The position numbers and the translations under genes were made by a program. Of a stretch of 64,000 nt of DNA, positions 1 to 7,359 are shown in pieces. Numbering within the stretch: position 1 is the first letter of the stretch; each line of letters starts with the position of its first letter. Origin of the DNA: Hymenobacter translucens. Its GTDB lineage: Bacteria > Bacteroidota > Bacteroidia > Cytophagales > Hymenobacteraceae. The notes under the pieces are model-generated. The model worked only from the letters and a program-made list of their open reading frames with translations. It did no database searches and was not told the origin of the DNA. Location: positions 62,001 to 126,000 of the forward strand of contig NZ_JAJERB010000001.1 of NCBI RefSeq assembly GCF_020685205.1, given 5' to 3'.

Positions 1-1061
1 GCCTCCGGGGTGAGGTGACCCAGGAAAACCGACCCGGCGCTGGTAACGCCCCCGGCCAGCTCCTCGGCGTTGCGGACAGCCAGGATCAGGTGCTCGGGCG
101 CGTACTGATTGGAAAAGAACAGCATTTCCTCCGGCGTGCGCAGCAGCAAAGCCCGGCTTTCCTGCAGGGCCAGGGCCGCGACGTCGCGGCGGGGCAGCTC
201 GGTTAGCTGCCGGCTCACTTCCTCGTTTACCTGGGCCAGCAGCTCCTGGGATGTCGTCAGCAGAATCACCTGGGAGTCGGGACCGTGCTCAGCCTGGCTG
301 AGCAGGTCGGCCGCGACGAAAGCCGGATTGGCCGAGTCATCGGCAATGACCAGCACCTCGGACGGACCGGCCGGCAAATCGATGGCGACGCCGTGCTGGG
401 TAGCCAGCTGCTTGGCCGCCGTCACGTAGCGGTTGCCCGGGCCGAAAATCTTATCCACCGCCGGCACGCTCTCTGTTCCGCCGGCCAGGGCAGCAATGGC
501 CTGGGCCCCGCCGGCCTTGATGATGGTTGGAATACCCAGCAGCTGGGCCGCGAACAAGATAACGGGGTTCACGGAGCCGTCCTTGCCGGGCGGGGTGCAC
601 AGCACTACCTCGGGGCAGCCAGCCAGTCGGGCGGGCACCCCCAGCATCAGCAGGGTGCTGAACAGCGGGGCCGAGCCCCCGGGAATGTAGAGTCCTACCC
701 GCTGCACCGGTACGCTGCGCCGCCAGCATTCCACCCCCGGCATGGTCTCGAGACGCTTTTCCTCTTCGTGCTGGCTGGCGTGAAACTTCCACAGGTTGGC
801 GTGGGCCTGGCGCAGGGCGGTCTGCAACTCGGCCGGAACCTGCGCGGCGGCCGCCGCCAGCTCCTGGCGCGACACCCGCAGATCGGTGAGCTCGGCGCCG
901 TCGAGCTCGGCGGCATACCGGCGCAGCGCTTCGTCGCCCCGCTGGCGTACGTCTTCGAATATCTCGCGCACGCGCTCATTCACCTGCCGGGCTTCGCCGG
1001 CAGCCGGTCGTTGCTGAAGGGCCGGCCAGCTGGCCGGGTCCGGATAACGGAATATCTGCAT
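1..1061 (-). CDS. hisD: Histidinol dehydrogenase (C-terminus cut by window edge)
   Basis: Catalyses the last two steps of histidine synthesis, oxidising L-histidinol to L-histidine with NAD in the cytoplasm. Residues 1-353 are visible; the remaining C-terminal part lies beyond the window. Family landmarks are the YIPGG motif (about 125-129), the GPSEVLVIAD stretch (232-241), candidate zinc ligands Gln256 and His259 in SQAEHG, and the catalytic Glu323-His324 pair in APEHL. The ATG at 1061 gives the expected N-terminus. It lies 131 bp downstream of hisG in the same direction, so the pair is the start of a his operon, probably controlled by the leader peptide at 2231-2269. The gap before it holds an inverted repeat that ends 14 bp before the start codon. 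Confidence 0.96.
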   Translation of the reverse strand, partial: MQIFRYPDPASWPALQQRPAAGEARQVNERVREIFEDVRQRGDEALRRYAAELDGAELTDLRVSRQELAAAAAQVPAELQTALRQAHANLWKFHASQHEEEKRLETMPGVECWRRSVPVQRVGLYIPGGSAPLFSTLLMLGVPARLAGCPEVVLCTPPGKDGSVNPVILFAAQLLGIPTIIKAGGAQAIAALAGGTESVPAVDKIFGPGNRYVTAAKQLATQHGVAIDLPAGPSEVLVIADDSANPAFVAADLLSQAEHGPDSQVILLTTSQELLAQVNEEVSRQLTELPRRDVAALALQESRALLLRTPEEMLFFSNQYAPEHLILAVRNAEELAGGVTSAGSVFLGHLTPE

Positions 1062-1074
1062 GTTGTTGGGGCTT

Positions 1075-1193
1075 GGATTTTGGGGTCTTGGCGTCTTGGC
1101 TCTTGGGGTGGCGGATACTTGGTTGGTGTTAGTCTGGTCGTGTTGGTTCATTGAACGGCATCCAAGATGCCAAAAGCCAAGACCCCAAAATCC
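1075..1193. repeat. Inverted repeat spanning the hisG-hisD gap (AAGACC-type leader)
   Basis: An 18-bp sequence at 1075-1092 is the perfect reverse complement of 1176-1193. The second arm touches the hisG stop codon; the first lies 14 bp before the hisD ATG. Read on the coding (minus) strand, GGGGTCTTGG follows the stop and a repeated CCAAGA motif precedes the start. Similar motifs occur at 22303, 26068 and 55844. Function is unknown. Confidence 0.8.
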
Positions 1194-2044
1194 TAGCTAA
1201 TCATCTTTTCAATCGGCAGAACCAGGATGCCTTCGGCGCCGACTGCCTTGAGCTGGCCGGTGATGTGCCAGAAGTCGTCCTCGTTAACCACCGACTGCAC
1301 CGACACCCAGCCCGGCTCGGCCAGGGGCGTAACAGTGGGCGACTTGATTCCGGGCAGCAGCGCTTTCACGGCCTCGAGCGAGTCGGCCGGGGCGTTGAGC
1401 AGAATGTACTTGTTGCGGCGGGCCCGGCGCACGGCCTGCATCCGGAACCGCAGCTGGGCCAGCAGGTCCTGCTTCTCGGCCGACAGCTCCTGGTTGGCAA
1501 TCAGCACCGCTTCGGAGCGGAACACCGTTTCCACTTCCCGCAGGCCGTTGCCCAGCAGCGTAGAACCCGAAGAGACGATGTCACAGATGGCCTCGGCCAA
1601 CCCAATGCTGGGGGCAATTTCCACCGAGCCGCTGATGGTGTGCAGGTTGGCCTGCACGCCCTGCCCGGCCAGGTAGCGGCCCAGAATCTGGGGATAGGAC
1701 GTGGCAATGTTCTTTCCCTGCAAATCCTGAGCCCCGGCGTAGGGCTGGTTGCGCAGCACGGCCAGGGACAGGCGGCACTTGCTAAAGCCCAGAGCTTCCA
1801 CTTCCAGGTCGGGAAAGCCGGCTTCCACCAGCACGTTCTGGCCGACAATGCCCAGGTCGGCCACACCGTCCTGCACGTAGCCGGGAATATCGTCGTCGCG
1901 CAGAAACAGGATTTCGAGCGGAAAATTGGTGGCTTCGGTTTTCAGCTTGTAGGTACTGCTGACAAAGCTGATACCGCACTCCCGAATCAGGCTCAGCGAG
2001 TCCTCACTTAAACGTCCGGACTTCTGAATGGCCAATCGAATCAT
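1193..2044 (-). CDS. hisG: ATP phosphoribosyltransferase, long form
   Basis: First committed enzyme of histidine synthesis; condenses ATP and PRPP to phosphoribosyl-ATP. At 283 residues it is the long form that works without HisZ: an N-terminal catalytic part (MIRLAIQKSGRL, with DLGIVGQNVLVE near 63-74) is followed by a C-terminal allosteric ACT-like domain (about 205-283, ending VLPIEKMIS), the usual site of histidine feedback inhibition. It is the first gene of the operon and precedes hisD. A histidine-rich leader peptide and strong hairpins lie within 225 bp upstream, indicating attenuation in addition to feedback control. Confidence 0.97.
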   Translation of the reverse strand: MIRLAIQKSGRLSEDSLSLIRECGISFVSSTYKLKTEATNFPLEILFLRDDDIPGYVQDGVADLGIVGQNVLVEAGFPDLEVEALGFSKCRLSLAVLRNQPYAGAQDLQGKNIATSYPQILGRYLAGQGVQANLHTISGSVEIAPSIGLAEAICDIVSSGSTLLGNGLREVETVFRSEAVLIANQELSAEKQDLLAQLRFRMQAVRRARRNKYILLNAPADSLEAVKALLPGIKSPTVTPLAEPGWVSVQSVVNEDDFWHITGQLKAVGAEGILVLPIEKMIS

Positions 2045-2158
2045 ACTACAAAGAATTAGGGAAGGGAAATAAACCCGGTGGATACGCGGCGCGGGTTCGG
2101 GAAAGACAGGTACGGGAACTGGGCTGCGGAAACCGGAAACGGAAGCAAAGGGCAGCGG

Positions 2159-2210
2159 GGCCGCCTTCGGAAGGCGGCCGGGGAGTCAACTGGACTCCCC
2201 CAACGGGGGC
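2159..2210 (-). promoter_or_regulatory. Candidate his-operon attenuator hairpins
   Basis: Two adjacent perfect hairpins lie between the leader peptide and hisG. One spans 2180-2200 (8-bp stem GGGGAGTC/GACTCCCC, 5-nt loop). The other spans 2159-2179 (about 9-bp stem GGCCGCCTT/AAGGCGGCC). On the minus strand the GGGG of the first stem can instead pair with the CCCC run at about 2206-2209, a mutually exclusive fold typical of attenuators. There is no clean T-run after the last stem, so the exact terminator is uncertain. Confidence 0.65.
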
Positions 2211-2230
2211 AATATGATTGTATTATTCCT

Positions 2231-2269
2231 CTAGAGAGAGGAATGGTGCCCGTGCTGATGATGTGCCAT
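2231..2269 (-). CDS. His operon leader peptide (MAHHQHGHHSSL)
   Basis: A 12-codon ORF reads MAHHQHGHHSSL and stops at TAG. Five of the 12 residues are histidine. It lies 186 bp upstream of hisG on the same strand, just before the paired hairpins at 2159-2210. In classical his attenuation, ribosome stalling at His codons under histidine shortage favours the antiterminator fold. No clear Shine-Dalgarno sequence is visible, which is common in Bacteroidota. The composition and position make coincidence unlikely, but translation and attenuation are inferred. Confidence 0.8.
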   Translation of the reverse strand: MAHHQHGHHSSL

Positions 2270-2368
2270 ACCCCGGCCCTGGGCCGCGCCCGCACTGGGG
2301 GCTGGGGCCGAATGGCGCACTGGGGAGCAGAAGGACACGAACAGGGGCATATGGTCGGAGTGACGGGG

Positions 2369-2376
2369 CAAAAGTA
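2369..2376 (-). promoter_or_regulatory. Candidate -7 promoter box for the his leader
   Basis: On the minus strand this reads TACTTTTG, a full match to the Bacteroidota -7 consensus TAnnTTTG. It lies about 100 bp before the leader-peptide start. No TTG -33 element is seen at 17-23 bp spacing, so the call is tentative. Confidence 0.4.
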
Positions 2377-2529
2377 CGCGGGAAATCAGAACGGGAAAGT
2401 ATTTCTGTAAAATATTGTCCCTTCGTGCACCTTTGCGGTTTAGTACCCCCGTAGAACCGGAGTCTGGCACTATTGTTTCAGACGCTCGGCACTACTCACC
2501 ATTTATGGTTGCAATCTATGCTATTTCAC

Positions 2530-3393
2530 ATGTTGCGCTCCTTTTGCTTCCTCACCGCGCTGTTGCTCCTACCCCTCTTTTCGGTCCACGCCCAGCAGCT
2601 GACGCTGCCCCGGGCCAGCCCCCACGCCGTGGTCATGCAGACCGTCGGGCTAACCGATATAACGGTTGACTACCACACGCCCGGCGTGAAAAACCGGCCC
2701 GTGTGGGGCCAGCTCGTTCCCTACAATCAGGTCTGGCGGGCCGGGGCCAATGAAAATACCATTATCAGCTTTAGCGGCGACGTGACCATCAGCAACCACC
2801 GGGTTCCGGCGGGCAAGTATTCGCTCTACGTCATACCGACCTCGGATCAGGACTGGCAGGTTATTCTCAATAAAGTCACCACCCACTGGGGTGCTGAGGG
2901 GTACGATGCCAAAGATGACCTGATGCGGATGGCCGCCGTACCCGAGCCCATTGCCTTCCACGAAAACCTGCTGTACTGGTTTTCCGAAGTGCGGCCCACC
3001 GGTGCCCGCCTCAACCTGGCCTGGGAAAAGCGGATGGTTAGCATCTACATCGGCGTGGACGTGCACACCAAGGTGCTGCAGGAGATGGAAAAAACCCTGG
3101 CCGCCAAGCCCAACGACTGGCAGCTGCTCAGCCAGGCTGCCGACTACCTTGTGCAGAACAACATTCAGCCCGAGCTGGCTTTGCGCTACATCGACCGCTC
3201 CATCAAACTCAAGGACACCTACAGCAATAACTGGATCAAGGCCCGGCTGCTGGCTTCCCGCAACGACTACGGCACGGCCATCGTGTACGCCAAGAAAGCC
3301 ATTAAGATTGGAGATAAGGACGATGCCAACTTCAAGGCCCAGCTCCCCAGCATGCGCGTTTCCCTTACTGACTGGCAGGCCAAGGCGTATTAG
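2530..3393 (+). CDS. DUF2911 family exported protein with TPR-like C-terminus
   Basis: The gene encodes a secreted or periplasmic protein of unknown function, common in Bacteroidota. After a signal peptide (MLRSFCFLTALLLLPLFSVHA) the DUF2911 domain covers roughly the first two thirds, with GVKNRPVWGQLVPYNQVWR and PAGKYSLYVIP typical of the family. The last 90 or so residues are helical and TPR-like. The reading frame stays open back to 2473; starts at 2518 or 2530 place the signal peptide at the N-terminus and I prefer 2530. It stands alone, convergent with the TonB-dependent receptor, and is followed directly by an octanucleotide repeat and a terminator. Confidence 0.9.
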   Translation: MLRSFCFLTALLLLPLFSVHAQQLTLPRASPHAVVMQTVGLTDITVDYHTPGVKNRPVWGQLVPYNQVWRAGANENTIISFSGDVTISNHRVPAGKYSLYVIPTSDQDWQVILNKVTTHWGAEGYDAKDDLMRMAAVPEPIAFHENLLYWFSEVRPTGARLNLAWEKRMVSIYIGVDVHTKVLQEMEKTLAAKPNDWQLLSQAADYLVQNNIQPELALRYIDRSIKLKDTYSNNWIKARLLASRNDYGTAIVYAKKAIKIGDKDDANFKAQLPSMRVSLTDWQAKAY

Positions 3394-3459
3394 GTCTTAG
3401 GGTCTTAGGGTCTTAGGGTCTTAGGGTCTTAGGGTCTTAGGGTCTTAGGGTCTTAGGGT
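3394..3459 (+). repeat. Tandem octanucleotide repeat GTCTTAGG, about 8 copies
   Basis: Just over eight perfect head-to-tail copies of GTCTTAGG begin at the base after the TAG stop codon of the DUF2911 gene. A hairpin (AGGGTGG/CCACCCT, about 3454-3472) and a rho-independent terminator follow. The unit resembles the GGTCTTGG arms found after other stop codons in the window. Confidence 0.97.
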
Positions 3460-3492
3460 GGTACTGCCACCCTGATTTGGGGTTACAGAAAA

Positions 3493-3525
3493 GAGCCCGC
3501 AACAGCTGTTGCGGGCCTTTTTTTT
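3493..3525 (+). terminator. Rho-independent terminator after the DUF2911 gene
   Basis: Perfect stem GCCCGCAAC/GTTGCGGGC (3495-3503 with 3508-3516) with a 4-base loop, followed by CC and eight T residues on the plus strand. Confidence 0.9.
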
Positions 3526-3560
3526 CGTCGTTGGGCGTTCGTACCAATCCTAAGTCCTAC

Positions 3561-6065
3561 CTAAAACCTGGCAATTGCGCGCAGGTTGACAACTCGCTGG
3601 GACAGGTAGTTGGGCACGGAATACGTGATGCCGTTCACGTCCTGCACGTAGCTGTAGCCGGCCACGTTGTTGGCCTGAAGCACGTTCAGCACTTCCAGTC
3701 CCAGCCACAGGCTTTCCAGCTGGTACCGGCGCCGGGCGCCGGCGGCATCCGGGTGCAGGGCCAGCACCTTGGAGAAGCCCAGGTCCACCCGCTTGTACGA
3801 GCGGGTCAGATCGGCCAGGCCGCGCAGGTCCGGCAGGCCGGGCGGGCTGAATGGCAGGCCGGAGCCGAACACCAGATTCACATAGCCTTTAAAGGAAGGG
3901 TTGTTGGGCAGGTGGTCCTGAAAGAACACCCCCACGTTCAGGCGCTGGTCGGTGGGCCGGCGGATGTACTCTTTAGCCACCCGCCCCGACAGGCGGCCTT
4001 CCTCATCAAACGTATTCACGGAGTCACCCACCAGATTTTCCCGGGTCGTGAGCAGCCCCAGACTAAACCACGATTCGGCGCCGGGCACAAACTCCCCGCT
4101 CACCCGGGTATCGAGGCCGGCGACATAGGCGGTAGCGTTGTTCTGGGCGAAGTAGCGCAGGCGCACATTGTCGATGTCGTAGGGCACGACGTCGGTGAGG
4201 TACTTGTAGTACACCTCTCCGGAAAACCGGAACGGCCGCCCCCACTGCTCAAAGCGGACTTCATTGCCGGCAATCAGGTGGAGGGAGCGCTGGGCGCGAA
4301 GCTCGGGGTTGAGCAGGCCCTGCTGGTTGCGCAGCTCCCGGTAGAAGGGCGGCTGGTAATAGAAGCCCGCGGCCACTTTGTAGGATACCTGCGGATGCCT
4401 GGGGAAAACAAACGAGTACTGCACCCGGGGACTGAACACCAGCTGCCGGTTCACCGACCAGTAGTGGGCCCGCACGCCGTAGGTCAGGGTGCGCAGCGAA
4501 TCCAGCTCCAGGGTGTGCTGGGCGTAGCCCTGGTACCGGTAGCTGCTCAGGTCGAGGTCGGTGCGCAGGCGGGTCATGCGGGCCGGGGGCACAAACCCGG
4601 CGGAGTCGGCAAAGCCATACTCGTCGAGCTGGTCGGATATCAGCTCCCGGCCGGCTTTGGCGCCCCACCGAACGGTATGCCGGGTGCCGGGCGTCCACCG
4701 GCCCCGGGCTTCGAGCGTGCCCAGCCGGGCCAGCAGAGAATTGCGGGAATGGTCGAAGCGGGAGCCGACGTCGCGCTGGCGCACGGCCTGGTTGAAGTCG
4801 GGAGAACGGGGGTCGCGGTTAATTTCGGCCAGGCTGTACTTTGCCTCGACATCCCGGTACTCATACTCGCGCGAAAGCAGCGCGCCGGCCAGCAGCTCGC
4901 CTTCCAGATTCGGGGTAAACTGGTGCCTGAGGTTGAGCCCGCCCTGGTAGGTGTCGTATTGCATCCGCTCCCGCCCCTGGTAGGTAATGAAGATGCGGGT
5001 AAACTGGTTGGTACTGGTGCTGAAGGTGCTTTGCCCGGACTCGGGGTTGTAGCGAAAATCGTTGTGCGCCACCGAGCCCAGAAAACCCAGCGTGGTCTTT
5101 TCCCGGTTGCCTTCGGGACCGAGGGCTGCGCGCACGTAGACCTGCCCGTCGATAAAAGTGGGATTGTAGCCGCCCTGCTGCTGGCGCAGGGAGCGAAGCA
5201 CGTAGGTGGCGTTCTTATAGCGCACCCCGGCCAGGTAGCTTAGCCGCCCGTTCGGCGAGGTTGCTTCCACGTGCCCCGTAGCACCCACCAGGCTGGCGGT
5301 GGCCGAAGCGGCAAACTTCTCGGGGTTTTTGTAGTCGATGTTCAGGACGGAGGAAAGCCGGTCGCCATACTTGGGCTGCCAGCCCCCGCTCGAAAACTCC
5401 ACCTTGCTGACCAGGTCGGGGTTGATAAAGCTGAGTCCCTCCTGCTGGGCCGCCGTAATCAGAAACGGCCGGTACACCTCGATACCGTTCACGTACACCA
5501 GGTTCTCGTCGTAGTTGCCGCCCCGTACGGAATAAGTGCTGGTCAGCTCGTTGTTGGCCACCACCCCGGGCAGGGTTTTCAGGATCTGGTTGAAGTCGCC
5601 GAAAGCCGAGGGCAGCTCCTTGGCCGCTCGGGGGTCGATGTGGGTGATGCTGACCTGCTCCCGGGTGTCAGCCTCGTCGGAGCGGCCCCGGATGGTCACG
5701 TTGCGCAGGGCGCGGGAATCAGTACCCAGGGTGATGGACAGGTCCTGGGAAGCAGTCAGATCCAGCGGAACGCGCACCGTCTGGTAGCCCAGGCGGCGCA
5801 GCACCAGCACCGGGGCACGGTTGCCGGTGCCGGCAGCTACGCTAAGCTGAAATTTGCCCTGACTGTCAGTGTTGGTTCCGCCCGTCTGCCCTTCCACGCC
5901 CACGGCGACCTGCTCGACCGGCTGCCCGGCGGCGTCGCGCACTACGCCGGCTACGGTAACCCGGCCGCCCGGCTGCGCCCCGGCTGCCAGCGAGCAAAAC
6001 AAAGCCAGCAGCAGCAGCCAGCCCCCCGGCCGGGACAAAGAAATGCCTGGATGAACTAGGCGCAT
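3561..6065 (-). CDS. TonB-dependent receptor with carboxypeptidase-like N-terminal domain
   Basis: Outer-membrane gated beta-barrel that imports a substrate using energy from the Ton motor. After the signal peptide comes a CarboxypepD_reg-like domain (about 35-115: VTVAGVVRDAAGQPVEQVAV), then a plug domain (about 130-250, with TLPGVV and SVRGGNYDENLVYVNGIEVY), then a barrel ending in Phe (LRAIARF). The ATG at 6065 overlaps the rpe stop codon by one base (TGATG), implying translational coupling. No SusD partner is adjacent, so the substrate cannot be assigned. A GTG one codon upstream is an alternative start. Confidence 0.93.
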   Translation of the reverse strand: MRLVHPGISLSRPGGWLLLLALFCSLAAGAQPGGRVTVAGVVRDAAGQPVEQVAVGVEGQTGGTNTDSQGKFQLSVAAGTGNRAPVLVLRRLGYQTVRVPLDLTASQDLSITLGTDSRALRNVTIRGRSDEADTREQVSITHIDPRAAKELPSAFGDFNQILKTLPGVVANNELTSTYSVRGGNYDENLVYVNGIEVYRPFLITAAQQEGLSFINPDLVSKVEFSSGGWQPKYGDRLSSVLNIDYKNPEKFAASATASLVGATGHVEATSPNGRLSYLAGVRYKNATYVLRSLRQQQGGYNPTFIDGQVYVRAALGPEGNREKTTLGFLGSVAHNDFRYNPESGQSTFSTSTNQFTRIFITYQGRERMQYDTYQGGLNLRHQFTPNLEGELLAGALLSREYEYRDVEAKYSLAEINRDPRSPDFNQAVRQRDVGSRFDHSRNSLLARLGTLEARGRWTPGTRHTVRWGAKAGRELISDQLDEYGFADSAGFVPPARMTRLRTDLDLSSYRYQGYAQHTLELDSLRTLTYGVRAHYWSVNRQLVFSPRVQYSFVFPRHPQVSYKVAAGFYYQPPFYRELRNQQGLLNPELRAQRSLHLIAGNEVRFEQWGRPFRFSGEVYYKYLTDVVPYDIDNVRLRYFAQNNATAYVAGLDTRVSGEFVPGAESWFSLGLLTTRENLVGDSVNTFDEEGRLSGRVAKEYIRRPTDQRLNVGVFFQDHLPNNPSFKGYVNLVFGSGLPFSPPGLPDLRGLADLTRSYKRVDLGFSKVLALHPDAAGARRRYQLESLWLGLEVLNVLQANNVAGYSYVQDVNGITYSVPNYLSQRVVNLRAIARF

Positions 6066-6772
6066 CACTCCTGCCCCGAAAGTTCAGCCCCAATCGTTGC
6101 ATCCAGATGGGCCCGGAGCTGCGCCAGGGTCGCCACCGGGTCGGGGGAGTTGAAGACAAAGCTGCCGGCCACGAGCACGTCGGCGCCGGCCTCCACCAGG
6201 GCACCGGCGTTTTCAAGGGTTACGCCCCCGTCAATTTCAATCAGCGCCGCTGAGCCCGTATCCACCAGCAGCTCCTTCATGGCCGCCACCTTGCGCAGGG
6301 TGTTCGGAATAAACGACTGCCCGCCGAAGCCGGGGTTTACCGACATGATGAGCACCAGATCCAGATCGGCGGCAATGTCTTCGAGCACGCCCACGGGCGT
6401 ATGCGGGTTCAGGGCCACGCCGGCCTGGCAGCCCAGGGCCTTGATCTGCTGCACCACCCGGTGCAGGTGGGTGCAGGCTTCGTAGTGTACGGTGATGGTG
6501 GTGGCCCCGGCTTCCCGGAAAGCCGCCAGGTAGTGCTGGGGCTCCTCGATCATCAGGTGCACGTCGAGGGGCTGGGCGGCATGCCGGTGAATGGCCTGGA
6601 GCACGGGCAGGCCAAAGGAGATGTTGGGCACAAACCGCCCGTCCATCACGTCGCAGTGCAGCCAGTCGGCGGCGCTGGTGGCGAGTCGTTCGGTTTCAGC
6701 CTGCAGGTTGCCAAAGTCGGCGGCGAGCAGCGAAGGGGCCAGCAGCGGCACCCGGCGGCGGGAAAGTGTCAT
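6065..6772 (-). CDS. rpe: Ribulose-phosphate 3-epimerase
   Basis: Interconverts ribulose-5-phosphate and xylulose-5-phosphate in the pentose phosphate pathway. It is a (beta/alpha)8 barrel with family motifs: LLAPSLLAADFGNL at the N-terminus, HCDVMDGRFVPNISFG carrying the metal-binding His and catalytic Asp, HLMIEEPQ, MSVNPGFGGQSF, and EIDGGV with the second catalytic Asp. ATG 6772 (MTLSRRR) is chosen; the frame stays open to 6832, but that extra stretch is not family-like. The 235-residue length is normal. Its stop overlaps the start of the downstream TonB-dependent receptor. Confidence 0.95.
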   Translation of the reverse strand: MTLSRRRVPLLAPSLLAADFGNLQAETERLATSAADWLHCDVMDGRFVPNISFGLPVLQAIHRHAAQPLDVHLMIEEPQHYLAAFREAGATTITVHYEACTHLHRVVQQIKALGCQAGVALNPHTPVGVLEDIAADLDLVLIMSVNPGFGGQSFIPNTLRKVAAMKELLVDTGSAALIEIDGGVTLENAGALVEAGADVLVAGSFVFNSPDPVATLAQLRAHLDATIGAELSGQE

Positions 6773-6810
6773 ACCACGAAGGTAAAGGTTGAGCGGCAGG
6801 ATTGGCCACG

Positions 6811-6846
6811 AAAAAAACAGTCCCGGTCTCAAAGGAGCCGGGACTG
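6811..6846 (-). terminator. Terminator of the zinc-ribbon gene
   Basis: Stem CAGTCCCGG/CCGGGACTG (6818-6826 with 6838-6846) followed on the minus strand by seven T residues. It lies just after the stop of the gene at 6858 and before rpe. Confidence 0.9.
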
Positions 6847-6857
6847 CGGTGGAAGGT

Positions 6858-7181
6858 TTACTTTTCGGTCTTTACGAAAGCGCGCCAGTCGAGCTGCCCG
6901 TCCTCGCGGCGGCGCAGGAACACGGTCTGGTCGTCGCGCTCCATCTTGCCGAAGGTCAGGTCGCCGCGGCAGCTCAGGCACTTCACGGACGTGTATTTGA
7001 ACTTGCCCTGGGCCACCCGGGAGGTGAGGTCCAGGTTGTCGGAGCCGCAGAGGCCGCACTCGGCCACGTCGGGAAAGCTGAGCCGGTCATATTCGGCCAC
7101 GACATCGTGGAAATTCGAGCCCTGCACGGTGAAATGAAACTGGCGGCGCCCGATGCGCTTGGTAACCATTAACTGGAGCAT
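6858..7181 (-). CDS. Small zinc-ribbon protein of unknown function
   Basis: A protein of about 107 residues (start ATG 7181; ATG 7169 is also possible). It has two CxxC pairs, CGLC and CLSC, about 28 residues apart, forming a likely zinc ribbon, surrounded by charged sequence (KMERDDQTVFLRRREDGQ). There is no signal peptide or membrane segment. It sits between two terminators, so it is probably monocistronic. The frame is open upstream to 7346, but that part overlaps a terminator and looks non-coding. I do not recognise the family; nucleic-acid binding would be typical of zinc ribbons but is not shown. Confidence 0.7.
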   Translation of the reverse strand: MLQLMVTKRIGRRQFHFTVQGSNFHDVVAEYDRLSFPDVAECGLCGSDNLDLTSRVAQGKFKYTSVKCLSCRGDLTFGKMERDDQTVFLRRREDGQLDWRAFVKTEK

Positions 7182-7267
7182 AAATGCAACGTACTTTTTG
7201 TGGCCGGATAACCCGGCGGGCAGCGCCCGGTTAACGGCAACGGTGGGAAAGGATTGTCTTGCCGACA

Positions 7268-7308
7268 CGAAAAAGGAGAAACCCAGCTGCCTGAATTTCT
7301 CCTTTTCG
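7268..7308 (-). terminator. Terminator of the subtilase gene
   Basis: Stem AAAAGGAGAAA/TTTCTCCTTTT (about 7271-7281 with 7296-7306) lies downstream of the minus-strand peptidase gene at 7360. The T-rich arm can act on either strand. Confidence 0.7.
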
Positions 7309-7359
7309 CATCCCTTAAAGATACCCAGAAACGGGGGTAAAAGCAAGCCCTAAACCGGC

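Noticed and set aside
2428-2435. CACCTTTG as promoter of the DUF2911 gene
   Set aside because: One mismatch in the -7 box and a TTG only 10 bp upstream; the spacing does not fit.
3394-3459. CRISPR-like array or telomere repeat
   Set aside because: Units are 8 bp with no spacers, and the position is internal after a gene; it is a simple tandem repeat.
3477-5243. 588-codon plus-strand ORF opposite the TonB-dependent receptor
   Set aside because: Antisense shadow; the minus strand encodes a clear receptor with all expected domains.
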